Positions 8,179 to 15,904 of a DNA stretch of 64,000 nucleotides are shown here, piece after piece (position 1 is the first letter of the stretch; each line of letters begins with the position of its first letter). The notes beneath the pieces were generated by a model. The model saw nothing but the letters and a program-made list of their open reading frames with translations, was not told the DNA's origin and searched no databases. The translations under genes and the position numbers were made by a program. This DNA comes from Pseudobacteriovorax antillogorgiicola (GTDB taxonomy: Bacteria > Bdellovibrionota_B > Oligoflexia > Oligoflexales > Oligoflexaceae). The stretch covers positions 186,001 to 250,000 of the forward strand of contig NZ_FWZT01000004.1 in assembly GCF_900177345.1 (NCBI RefSeq), written 5' to 3'.

Positions 8179-8979
8179 GTGTCCGATCAAGATGATGAAG
8201 AATCCGCTGGTGAAGGATGGATCGTAAGTTTTGCTGATCTTATGACTCTGCTTTTCGCAGCGTTTGTGGTTCTCTATGGTTTGAAGCCTGAAGGGATCGG
8301 TGATGCTATCAAAGTATTGACAGTAACGGCTTCTATTCGGGAAACATTTAACGAAACCCCCGATACGATTCCTGAAGATCGGCGCACAGGACCCACTATT
8401 CAAGGAAAGGCAGCCTTTGAATACTTTAAGGGCGAAACCCTTGTGAGACCGATTATCAAACGCTATCGTCGCTCAGAAAATGTACTCAATATTATTAACA
8501 AAGAGATGATGCAAATCAAAAGGGTCATCGATTTGAAACTGCAAGACGAGACGGTTCTCAACAAAAGGAGAAAAAAAGATGATAGCCAGAATCAAGGGGT
8601 TTCGGTTCATAAGGATACCAACGGCTACGTTGTGAGGCTACTGTCATCATACTTTTACGAGCCAGGAGAATATCGCGTAAAGCAAAAAGATCTTAGGAAG
8701 TTGAAAGAGCTTGGTAGAGCCCTGAAACAGCATGGCCGCCGAATCTCAATTGAAGGGCATACAGATAAGGTGCCTCAACAAGGGCAGTATAGTAATTGGG
8801 AGCTTTCGGCCTTGCGAGCATCTTTTATAGCGAAATATATGATTAATGAACTAGGTTTTGCGCCAGATCGAGTAAAGGCTTCGGGTTATGCTGATACGAA
8901 GCCAATAGCAACAAATTCAACACCCCAGGGTCGGAAGCTCAATCGTCGGGTGGAAATAAGGGTTGAGTATGATGAATAG
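8179..8979 (+). CDS. motB: Flagellar stator subunit MotB
   Basis: A 266-residue single-pass protein with a GTG start (AGGAAA upstream). The transmembrane segment, about residues 14-35, contains WIVSFADLMTLLFAAF with D20 as the ion-carrying aspartate (equivalent to E. coli MotB D32). About 110 residues of periplasmic linker follow, then an OmpA/MotB peptidoglycan-binding domain with the motif ISIEGHTDKVP and LNRRVEI near the end. It anchors the stator to the cell wall. The gene is head to head with motA; the shared 147-base gap must hold both promoters. It overlaps the following lipoprotein gene by 11 bases, so those two are probably co-translated. Confidence 0.93.
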   Translation: MSDQDDEESAGEGWIVSFADLMTLLFAAFVVLYGLKPEGIGDAIKVLTVTASIRETFNETPDTIPEDRRTGPTIQGKAAFEYFKGETLVRPIIKRYRRSENVLNIINKEMMQIKRVIDLKLQDETVLNKRRKKDDSQNQGVSVHKDTNGYVVRLLSSYFYEPGEYRVKQKDLRKLKELGRALKQHGRRISIEGHTDKVPQQGQYSNWELSALRASFIAKYMINELGFAPDRVKASGYADTKPIATNSTPQGRKLNRRVEIRVEYDE

Positions 8980-9280
8980 AAGCCTATTGGGAGTAATTCT
9001 GTGCTGTGTACCACTGTTAGGATGTGACCCTGATCGCCATAAAAAATGTGAATGGTATCTTGTTCCAGAGCCAGATCATAGAGAGCTAGTGAAGGATGGG
9101 TGGGTAAGCCTGTGTGCTAGAAACTACACGAATAACAAGCAGAGGTGCTTTTTACAGGCAAAGCTGGGTTATGCAGAAAAGGTCTATGGCACACCATTTC
9201 GATTTACAACATTGAAGCTTGATGAAAAAACCTTTCCTAGAAAAGTGATCTCTATTAAAGCATGCAAGCCGCAAGACTAG
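8969..9280 (+). CDS. Small lipoprotein coupled to motB
   Basis: About 103 residues with a short lipoprotein signal peptide: after MMNRSLLGVILCC comes the lipobox LLGC, with Cys at about residue 19. The mature part is polar with further cysteines (KKCEWYL, SLCARN, RCFLQ, KACKP), suggesting one or two disulfides in the periplasm. No known domain is recognised. Its start lies inside the motB 3' end, so it is likely co-translated and may act at the stator or cell wall, but that is only contextual. Two consecutive ATG codons (8969 and 8972) could serve as start. Confidence 0.75.
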   Translation: MMNRSLLGVILCCVPLLGCDPDRHKKCEWYLVPEPDHRELVKDGWVSLCARNYTNNKQRCFLQAKLGYAEKVYGTPFRFTTLKLDEKTFPRKVISIKACKPQD

Positions 9281-9310
9281 CGAGTGGCGCTAGGAGATAG
9301 TAGTTCCGTT

Positions 9311-10492
9311 CTATATATCTTCAGGATCACATGAAACTCCCCGCAAACGAAAGCCTTGTGGGGAATCAGGGCCGCTCTTGTCGAGAATTTTCAGGTAGCG
9401 GACTGCATGCAGGCTTTTGATATCGAAGGATTGATCCCCGCATATAGGGCTGGGGCCGGACACTAGGGTCCACTCATCTTGCCGATGCTCTTTCACAAAA
9501 ACTTGGTAGCGGTTGCTGTCTTGGCAAGTACCAATGGAGCCACCTTCAGCAAAGACGCGAAATTCAGGGCCTTCTTTATTGAGAATCATGCCATCCCACT
9601 CCAGTTCTATCATTCCCCCTCGGCCTAAGGCAAAGTGCTGTTTGCGCTTACGCTCCATAGGAGTGCTCAGAAAGCTTGGGTCAGACGGACTATAAACGCC
9701 AACGATGTCTCCTACTTTGATCTCCCCTAATTGATTGATACCTTGGCAAATTTGAGGAGCACAGCCCGCCACTGCTAAACCAAGAGCAAAGCTTTGGCCT
9801 CGTAGTGGCTCTAGGGCTCGGATGGTGAGCTGATTGAACTGGGCTCCTTCCTTTGGGCGAAGGATGAGAATACCCGAAACGCTGGCTTGAGGGCCTTCAT
9901 GAGTGAATAACGCAGCTTGGTTTTGTTCCTGCCAGCGAATCTCTGCATCGTAGTCTCTGTTACCAATGGCTGATGCTGAATACAAAACATCAAAAGATTC
10001 GCTAAAGTTGGACAGTTCTTCAGCTTGCAGTTTCAAAGTTGGCTGGTTGGCAGAGTATGGGAGAAACCCTAATAGGATAGCCATTCTTGAGTCGATCGCT
10101 TGGCGTCGAAACCTAATCAATACCCGGCTCTGATCTTTAGACTCAGGGACAATGGTAAGCCATCGAATAGGGTATGTGTAGCCGACATCAGCAAGATCTT
10201 CCTCGAAGATACGAGACGTTGATATTTGAGGATTGACCCGAGCTTGTTCAACTTTGAAGTTTAGATACTTGGGTGCTTGATCGAGGTCGAGCCAGTGATA
10301 GTATGGTGTTGCCGGGCACTTTAGTCGGGCATCAACACCAATCGGTAAAGGTGATTTGGCTTCGATAGCTAGGGGGGCTTTCTGGTTAGGGTTGTTGACT
10401 ATTTGTAGAGGCGTTCGATCCGTGGGATCGTGAAAGCACGATTGAAGTACAACTACCAAGAATCCCCAAGCAAGATAGATGATTACTTTCAA
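9311..10492 (-). CDS. Cell-surface lipoprotein with C-terminal binding-type beta domain
   Basis: A 393-residue lipoprotein; the signal ends VVVLQSC, with Cys at residue 19. The middle part, about residues 60-260, is beta-rich without a recognised family. The C-terminal 120 residues have the layout of a beta-sandwich often seen in surface proteins: ALGRGGMIELEW, then GPEFRVFAEGG, an inserted 'QVFVKEH...WTLVSG', then RYLKILDKSG and a final GFRLRGVSC. I recall similar modules ending in GFDLDAV in exported proteins; ligand binding rather than catalysis is the likely role. It is convergent with the motB unit (30-base gap). Function remains unassigned. Confidence 0.75.
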   Translation of the reverse strand: MKVIIYLAWGFLVVVLQSCFHDPTDRTPLQIVNNPNQKAPLAIEAKSPLPIGVDARLKCPATPYYHWLDLDQAPKYLNFKVEQARVNPQISTSRIFEEDLADVGYTYPIRWLTIVPESKDQSRVLIRFRRQAIDSRMAILLGFLPYSANQPTLKLQAEELSNFSESFDVLYSASAIGNRDYDAEIRWQEQNQAALFTHEGPQASVSGILILRPKEGAQFNQLTIRALEPLRGQSFALGLAVAGCAPQICQGINQLGEIKVGDIVGVYSPSDPSFLSTPMERKRKQHFALGRGGMIELEWDGMILNKEGPEFRVFAEGGSIGTCQDSNRYQVFVKEHRQDEWTLVSGPSPICGDQSFDIKSLHAVRYLKILDKSGPDSPQGFRLRGVSCDPEDI

Positions 10493-10538
10493 TATATAGC
10501 CTCATCTTTGAAATAAATTGTGATATCTGGTTTAAGAT

Positions 10539-11192
10539 TTATGTTCCATCGGCAATCAAATGCAGATCACGTGATGGATAAACATGAAATCCGGGCTTGG
10601 CTTCTATGGCAATCGATAGCATCGCCTTAGCCACCGAAAAACCTTCAATTGGCTTCCAAGGACCAATAATTAAAGGAGCTAGTAATTTACCTATATCCTC
10701 TGCTGGACGAGATTCCTCTCGATCCCCCAATAGCAATGAGGGGCGCACGATACTGGTAGAGTTCAGATCTAGCTTTTCTACTTCACGTTCCATCCGCCCT
10801 TTAACTCGGCAGTAATAAGATAGCGAATGAGTACTTGCACCTAAAGAGCTTACGATACTGAGGTGCTTAGCGCTGATGCTTTTGCATATCTTTGAAAATC
10901 TTAGCACGTACTGGTAGTCTACCATCTCAAATTTTTCCTTTGAGCCGGCTTTTTTTTGTGTGGTCCCTAGGCAGCAAAACCCGAAGGTATCTTCGCTTAA
11001 ATCTGGGACATGAGATGATTCCAAAGACTCAAAATCTTCAATGATGACATTGTTGAAGCCTTCGGAGCTGATTCCAGTAATGGGGCGTCTGCTAAAGGCT
11101 GTAACACGATCAAAGAATGGGCTTTCATTACATAGATGAGTCAAGCAATTCCCAACAAGGCCAGTGGCACCAATAATCACAGCATGAGCCAT
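10539..11192 (-). CDS. NAD(P)-binding Rossmann-fold protein (atypical SDR, HTATIP2-like)
   Basis: A 217-residue cytosolic protein starting with a dinucleotide-binding motif, IIGATGLVGNCL. It has the layout of short NAD(P)H-binding atypical SDRs related to HTATIP2/TIP30: FSRRPI after the second strand, FCCLGTTQKKAGSKE (a typical loop in this subfamily), SIVSSLGAS, a YYCRVKGRME segment with the Tyr/Lys pair, and SIVRPSLLLG. The substrate is unknown. Many members are oxidoreductase-like proteins without proven activity. The gene stands alone, with an intergenic stretch of more than 700 bases upstream. Confidence 0.85.
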   Translation of the reverse strand: MAHAVIIGATGLVGNCLTHLCNESPFFDRVTAFSRRPITGISSEGFNNVIIEDFESLESSHVPDLSEDTFGFCCLGTTQKKAGSKEKFEMVDYQYVLRFSKICKSISAKHLSIVSSLGASTHSLSYYCRVKGRMEREVEKLDLNSTSIVRPSLLLGDREESRPAEDIGKLLAPLIIGPWKPIEGFSVAKAMLSIAIEAKPGFHVYPSRDLHLIADGT

Positions 11193-11369
11193 AAGTTTAT
11201 CCCAAGCATCAAAATTCAGATTACAGTTGTTTCTAGGCGACCACGTAGCAGCCTAGTGATCCAATATATAAGAGTTCTTTATCCTATATACTATGTATCA
11301 AATATTGGCATTTGTGTAAGCAGTTTAAAACAAACTGGAAGAACTTGGTGGCAAGGAGTCTGAGAAAAG

Positions 11370-11397
11370 AAGGGCTCTGTCTGCAGACAGAGCCCTT
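11370..11397. repeat. Perfect 28-base palindrome
   Basis: AAGGGCTCTGTCTG (11370-11383) is followed directly by its exact reverse complement CAGACAGAGCCCTT (11384-11397). On the minus strand the next bases are CTTTTCTCAG, so it could end a minus-strand transcript. No gene in that direction is evident within several hundred bases, so it may instead be a regulator site or a terminator of an untranslated RNA. It lies in the gene-poor stretch 11193-11959, whose remaining sequence is AT-rich. Confidence 0.65.
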
Positions 11398-11695
11398 GTC
11401 AAGAGTTCAGAAACAGGGAAAGTAGACAGATGCTCACTTTCTCCTAATGGGCCGCGACCCATGTGTTAGACCCTATAGCACCCTTGCACGATTCTTTCAT
11501 AGAACTGGCCAGCCAGTTAATTAGAAATATTTACAGGTCACAGAAGGGTGGGAAAGCAGCAGAGCAGTAAAAATAAAAAATATTTTAAATAGAGTTGTGA
11601 TATCTGCATCTAGCATCTAAGAGTCTGAAAATCGTTCAGGGAACCTAGAATCGAGGGATTCATCCACTTTCCACCATTTTGTTTGCTTTCAGGAT

Positions 11696-11745
11696 AGCTA
11701 TATATACAAAAATTTTTATATAGCTTCTATCGATTATATCGATAG
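11696..11745. repeat. Two adjacent AT-rich inverted repeats
   Basis: First repeat: AGCTATATA (11696-11704) and TATATAGCT (11717-11725), perfect 9-base arms with a 12-base centre. Second repeat: CTATCGAT (11727-11734) and ATCGATAG (11738-11745), perfect 8-base arms with a 3-base centre. They lie about 130 bases upstream of the promoter of the small membrane protein gene. Binding sites for dimeric regulators are possible, but no factor can be named. Confidence 0.45.
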
Positions 11746-11874
11746 GAACGATTGTAAGCAATTTGTAAAACTTTGATTCTTGTCCTTCAGTATTTATCTA
11801 ACGATATTAGGTATTAAGAAAAATAAACCGAGTTTGTCTTCGACTGCTACAAAATAAGTCTGGACAAATCAAAG

Positions 11875-11903
11875 TTGATAATTAGAATCAATATCAAGAT
11901 AAT
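11875..11903 (+). promoter_or_regulatory. Sigma70-type promoter of the microprotein gene
   Basis: TTGATA (11875-11880), exactly 17 bases, then GATAAT (11898-11903). Each hexamer differs from consensus at one position. Transcription would begin near 11910, giving a leader of about 50 bases that contains GGCC...GGCC complementarity before the GAAAGGAG ribosome site of the ORF at 11960. Confidence 0.6.
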
Positions 11904-11959
11904 GTTCTGATCGGCCGATATATTAAAGGCCAATTGAGGCAGAAAGGAGAAGCAAAACC

Positions 11960-12070
11960 ATGATGTATCTTGTGCTTTTAATTCTCTCAGTATTACTAGC
12001 TCTTGCCTCTAGCAACGAGCTGACCCTGCGTGATGTTATTAGAGAAAAGAAACAACAGCGCCTTGGCTAA
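11960..12070 (+). CDS. 36-residue predicted membrane microprotein
   Basis: A short ORF of 36 codons. Residues 1-18 form one hydrophobic helix (MMYLVLLILSVLLALASS), followed by a charged tail with NELTLRDVIREKK and ending QQRLG. The AGAAAGGAGA ribosome site is close to ideal, and a consensus-like promoter lies 57 bases upstream. Together these make it a credible expressed single-pass membrane protein with its basic tail in the cytoplasm. No family is recognised. Similar microproteins elsewhere modulate membrane enzymes or sensors; whether this one acts on the nearby CheA-like/REC pair is not known. Confidence 0.6.
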   Translation: MMYLVLLILSVLLALASSNELTLRDVIREKKQQRLG

Positions 12071-12112
12071 TTCTAAGCTACAAGCCATAGGACTTTCAAT
12101 TCAAAGGACTAT

Positions 12113-12140
12113 GCCTAGTCAAATGAACTTCTGACTAGGC
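12113..12140. terminator. Hairpin between microprotein and CheA-like gene
   Basis: GCCTAGTCA (12113-12121) and TGACTAGGC (12132-12140) form a 9-base stem with a 10-base loop. It lies 43 bases after the microprotein stop and spans the stop codon of the convergent CheA-like gene. A T-rich tract is missing on both strands, so a bidirectional terminator is only probable. Confidence 0.45.
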
Positions 12141-13544
12141 TACCTTTCGATTTTGACTACGGTTTTGATCGATAAGAAGATCAATCGAATGCTCTCCAAT
12201 ACTGAAGACATCTAGGATGAATGTTGGTTTGCCATCGGGAGTGACCCCTTTCCCAGAGAATACTAGCAGAGGTGGGCAAGGCCTTTGGCTAATTGTAACT
12301 AAGGCTTCATTGGTTTTTACTTCAACCAGTAGAGCGAAGTGCTTGAATCCTAGGTTGAATTCAAAAGCACGGTAGTCTTTGCCTTTGAGCGGGAACTTGG
12401 TTTTATATATATCCTTATAGGTTTCTTCGGTAAATCGCGAATTATGATTCAAAACATCATCCAGGAATACTGCAGGTACATTCCTCTCACCTTGTTTGAG
12501 ATAGAAGTGATGGCCAACGGCGATAATATTGTCACTGCAGTCGGCTTCTAAGATGGTGCGCTTGCTGTCCACTTGATTGAGGGGGATTGCAAAAGTCTGA
12601 TTCTGCCAAGTAAAAGTTTCACAGGGAATCTGGGCAATCGTTTCATGGAGTAGCAATTTGAACGAAACTCCACTATCGGGAGAGGTTTGGATCGCAATCT
12701 TGCTATTGAGGCTTTCCAGCCTTGGTTTGATCTGGCTAATAATCTCAGCGAGCGCTTTTTCGTCGGTGCCTGAACCATCATCAGATACAATTAGCTCAAC
12801 TTGATCTTCGTATTGGGCTACGCGAAAGGAAATTTGGCTCTCAGCGGGTTTTGCCAGTTCGCGCCTCTTGTCTTCAGGTTCGATGCTATGATTCACGATA
12901 AACTCGGTAAGCGCATGAACTTCGGGTACAAGCTCCTCTATGATGGTATTTTCTACCAGTACATCACCACCCTGAGTCCAAATTCTAAATCGCTTATTGT
13001 CGCGGCCTTGAAGAACGTCAATTTTTTCTTCAATAAGCTCGAAAACTATCTGAAACGGTATCATCTTGTCACGCTTAAGGAAACGCTGTAGCTGTTTGCT
13101 GATGAGATCGAGATATTCCACATTTGCTTTGGCCTGCAGATTGCTCCAATCGGTAATTCTCTGCTGTTGGAAATTGATGAGACTTAGTTCACCCAGTAGA
13201 AAATGGCTTATGGTTCGTGGATCGAGAGGGTCTGTCTGCTGCTTTGTGTTGGCGATGGCTATTGGGCTATCGAGGGGATCGATGACGTAAAAATCATCGC
13301 TAAAGTGCTTGCGAAGCTCAACGATGTTATGTTTTGTTTTCAATTTACAGCTCAAGACGGGATGATCGAATACTTCACCATCATGAATTTCCTGTTGCCC
13401 CAAATCGATCTCTAATTCGTAGAGTGATCCCAATGATAATAAGGCCCGCATAAGTTTCGTTGGTTGAGTACCTTCGTCTCGCTCGACTTGATTTAGATCG
13501 CAAAAGAAGGAAAAGTTGTACCATTCATCCTTGGAAGTCGTCAT
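12135..13544 (-). CDS. CheA-like protein lacking the phosphotransfer domain, with degenerate kinase
   Basis: About 469 residues, cytoplasmic. The layout recalls the CheA core: a dimerisation-like helical region (about 140-200), an HATPase-like P4 domain (about 210-330) and a CheW-like P5 domain (about 335-460, with CETFTWQNQTFAIPLNQV where CheA couples to receptors). It has no N-terminal Hpt (P1) domain and so no phosphorylatable His. In P4 the N-box that normally reads VRNxxDHGIE is changed to 'FIVNHSIEPEDKR', losing the Mg-ATP asparagine, while the VSDDGSGTD box is kept. Catalysis is therefore doubtful and a scaffolding role more likely. The gene follows a REC-STAS gene by 7 bases. I chose the ATG at 13542-13544 (GAGGAA upstream); an earlier ATG would add 32 residues inside the neighbour. 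Confidence 0.7.
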   Translation of the reverse strand: MTTSKDEWYNFSFFCDLNQVERDEGTQPTKLMRALLSLGSLYELEIDLGQQEIHDGEVFDHPVLSCKLKTKHNIVELRKHFSDDFYVIDPLDSPIAIANTKQQTDPLDPRTISHFLLGELSLINFQQQRITDWSNLQAKANVEYLDLISKQLQRFLKRDKMIPFQIVFELIEEKIDVLQGRDNKRFRIWTQGGDVLVENTIIEELVPEVHALTEFIVNHSIEPEDKRRELAKPAESQISFRVAQYEDQVELIVSDDGSGTDEKALAEIISQIKPRLESLNSKIAIQTSPDSGVSFKLLLHETIAQIPCETFTWQNQTFAIPLNQVDSKRTILEADCSDNIIAVGHHFYLKQGERNVPAVFLDDVLNHNSRFTEETYKDIYKTKFPLKGKDYRAFEFNLGFKHFALLVEVKTNEALVTISQRPCPPLLVFSGKGVTPDGKPTFILDVFSIGEHSIDLLIDQNRSQNRKVA

Positions 13545-13551
13545 AAGTTCC

Positions 13552-14271
13552 TCAAACAGCAGAATTATATGTAATGAGTTGGGATGAAAGTAAGGTATCC
13601 AACTCAGCGCTAATATTGTGCCAATGAAAGCGACGCCCATCTTGCTCTAGGTTGTCAAAAAAAGATTTCAGAAATATGAGGTTTTCTGTACTTACCTCAC
13701 TTACTTCAGAAAAATCAAAGGTCAGTGCTGAAGTGATTGCAGACTGGGCCTTCATTAACTGTAGCCTTACGAGCTGCGCGTTCTTATTCGATAGCAAGGC
13801 CGCCTTGCCAAAAGAGACTTTTAGCCCGAGCTGATGGTCTTCAATTCTAATGAGCTTGCTAGCCTCGTCTAAGTTTGTACGAGAATGGATTTCTTTGCCG
13901 TGCTTCAAAACTCTCGTAATCTTTTCAGATAGCTCTTGGTAGCGAAACGGTTTACTCAGAAAGTCGAAGCAACCCATACGGAATAGGTCGATGATCTGAT
14001 CTTTTTCTCCATAGCCACTGATGACCAGAATGGGAAGTGCGGTGTTGGTCTTTCGAATCTTGCGGACGAATTCTACACCATCCATCTTAGGCATCACCAA
14101 ATCTGACACCAAGCAGTCAGGGGGAGATTCTTGGATCGCCTCCAAGGCCTCTTCAGGGCGATTGAACGTTTTAACGCGAAAGTTCAGGCTTAAAGCATCT
14201 TGGAAAACCTCTAAAGCATCGGTTTCATCGTCCACCACAAAAACCAGGGGTAATTCCTTTGAATCCGACAT
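13552..14271 (-). CDS. Response regulator with C-terminal STAS-like domain
   Basis: About 239 residues. Residues 8-125 are a complete receiver: FVVDDE, acceptor Asp in CLVSDLVMPKMDG, VISGYGE, and Lys in FLSKPFRYQE. After a linker, residues about 145-239 resemble a STAS/anti-sigma-antagonist-like beta-alpha domain (LTFDFSEVSEVSTENLIFLKSFFDNL), the kind often used to bind switch kinases. This C-terminal assignment is moderate. The start at 14269-14271 has AGAGG upstream and fits the receiver N-terminus. The downstream CheA-like gene begins 7 bases after its stop, so the two form an operon and probably a module in which phosphorylation changes a protein-protein contact. Confidence 0.8.
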   Translation of the reverse strand: MSDSKELPLVFVVDDETDALEVFQDALSLNFRVKTFNRPEEALEAIQESPPDCLVSDLVMPKMDGVEFVRKIRKTNTALPILVISGYGEKDQIIDLFRMGCFDFLSKPFRYQELSEKITRVLKHGKEIHSRTNLDEASKLIRIEDHQLGLKVSFGKAALLSNKNAQLVRLQLMKAQSAITSALTFDFSEVSEVSTENLIFLKSFFDNLEQDGRRFHWHNISAELDTLLSSQLITYNSAV

Positions 14272-14398
14272 AAACAAACCTCTAATTAATCTCAATCCAT
14301 TAGGAGTATCGGAGCAGAGTTCGACAACTGTGTTACATTGATGAAAGATTGCGTATAATGGAAAAGGAATGTAATTATTACCAGCACTAAGGGCAGTT

Positions 14399-15898
14399 AT
14401 GGGTCCAACATTAGAACTCAGCCGGTTCCTCGGTTTCATATGCTTGCTTGTAACGTATGTTGGTGGCCCGGCCTTGGCTAAAGACAAGGGAGTTAGGCCC
14501 GTCGTCGGTGTCATAAAAGAGGTGAAGGGTGCTCCAGATGTTTTACGAGACCCTACACCGGCCGTTACCACTGAGCTTAAGCAACGGTCGAAAAATCAGG
14601 GCTTCGCCATTGTCTTGTATAAGAAAAAGTACTGGGAAGCGTTTCCACTGAAGTCAGGATTAAAGATATATTACGGTGACGTCCTAAGCTCCGGTCGGAC
14701 ATCAAAAATGGTCCTTGAGCTAATCGATGGCTTCAAAATTGTTATGGCCAAAGATACTCGCGTTCGGCTCACACCAAGATTTGTAGAAGATCAATCCGGA
14801 AGTGGGAGCACTTGGTTAAATCTCTTGGGTGGTAAGGTTAGGGCATACCTACTAGGGAACCGTAAGGAAACTCGCACCGGGTTTCGTTCACGATCAATGG
14901 TTTTGGGTGTGCGAGGAACAGACTTCGTTTTCTCAGTCAAAGATAAGAAAAGTCAACTCATAACTATAGAAGGTGATGTGGCAGCGCGACCTGTGTCTGA
15001 AAAAGAGGCTGAGACCTTTGAGTCGATTGCGGAGGCCTATGTGGAGAAAAAAGAGAATCAAGACGTTATTAGTCAGAAAATTGAGGAACTTAAAGACACT
15101 CAGGTTGCTGAGCCAGTCAGCGTTAAGAGGGGCCAAAAGGTTGAGGTTCGTGAGCCAGCTGAAGGAGGTGACAGTCCTGATCCAGCTGAGAAAGCACTTG
15201 AGCCCTTCGCGGTGGCCCCTGCTGAGTCACAAGATCTCGAAACTGTTAAAGACATCACAGAGGATATCCAAGAGCTTAAGGCTGATCAAAACGATCAGTC
15301 CCTAGACAAATTAATTGAAGATAGGCGCTTGGACGAGCCAAGCCAGGATTTCCTTGCGCAATTCAAAACCTTTAGTTTCCGAATCGGGTTAGAAAATATT
15401 TCATCAGATGGGGAAGGGTATTTGATCGAAAGCGGAGGAGTCTCCTTGGGTGTTGAATATAGGCCTTTTAAATATGGTTTTGCTTCCCTAAGCTTCACTT
15501 CAGGGGATTATAAGGTCAGCATTAACGACAACAATAATATGGAGTACCTGACAGAAAGTTATGACAAGCTCATGCTTTCTATCGGGGCTCGCTATGTGAT
15601 ATGGGATTCACTTAGTGTTGGCTTAGCACTCAGCTACCTAGGAGGCCATCAATTCATATTCAGAGATCCACAACAGAAAGTGATCCTTGTGGATTTCGAC
15701 TCTACGACCCTTACGCGGCTCCAACTCGCCTATAACTTTTGGCAAGATGCGGAAGTCTTCCTGTCCATGGGGGGAAGCAACCGAGCCGCTCGCTTAGAAA
15801 GCATAGAAAGCCCCCAAGGAGGGGATAGCCAACATGGGAGCCGAAAGGTTGATTTCGAGACCGGCTTTTTCAGGATTGGGTTGGGGTGGGCCTACTAA
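14399..15898 (+). CDS. FecR-domain protein with C-terminal outer-membrane beta-barrel
   Basis: 499 residues. A signal peptide (about 1-27, ending GGPALA) is followed by a FecR-type domain (about 60-200) with 'LKIYYGDVLSSG', LELIDGFKIVMAK and the typical SRSMVLGVRGTDFVF. Next is an acidic, Glu/Asp-rich linker (about 205-320), then some 180 residues of alternating strands (FSFRIGLENIS, GVSLGVEYRPF, MLSIGARYV) ending in GWAY, an outer-membrane barrel signature. FecR domains in exported proteins usually bind surface ligands or pass signals. A fusion to a small barrel would place the domain in the periplasm. It is divergent from the REC-STAS operon. Confidence 0.8.
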   Translation: MGPTLELSRFLGFICLLVTYVGGPALAKDKGVRPVVGVIKEVKGAPDVLRDPTPAVTTELKQRSKNQGFAIVLYKKKYWEAFPLKSGLKIYYGDVLSSGRTSKMVLELIDGFKIVMAKDTRVRLTPRFVEDQSGSGSTWLNLLGGKVRAYLLGNRKETRTGFRSRSMVLGVRGTDFVFSVKDKKSQLITIEGDVAARPVSEKEAETFESIAEAYVEKKENQDVISQKIEELKDTQVAEPVSVKRGQKVEVREPAEGGDSPDPAEKALEPFAVAPAESQDLETVKDITEDIQELKADQNDQSLDKLIEDRRLDEPSQDFLAQFKTFSFRIGLENISSDGEGYLIESGGVSLGVEYRPFKYGFASLSFTSGDYKVSINDNNNMEYLTESYDKLMLSIGARYVIWDSLSVGLALSYLGGHQFIFRDPQQKVILVDFDSTTLTRLQLAYNFWQDAEVFLSMGGSNRAARLESIESPQGGDSQHGSRKVDFETGFFRIGLGWAY

Positions 15899-15904
15899 AG
15901 TGGG

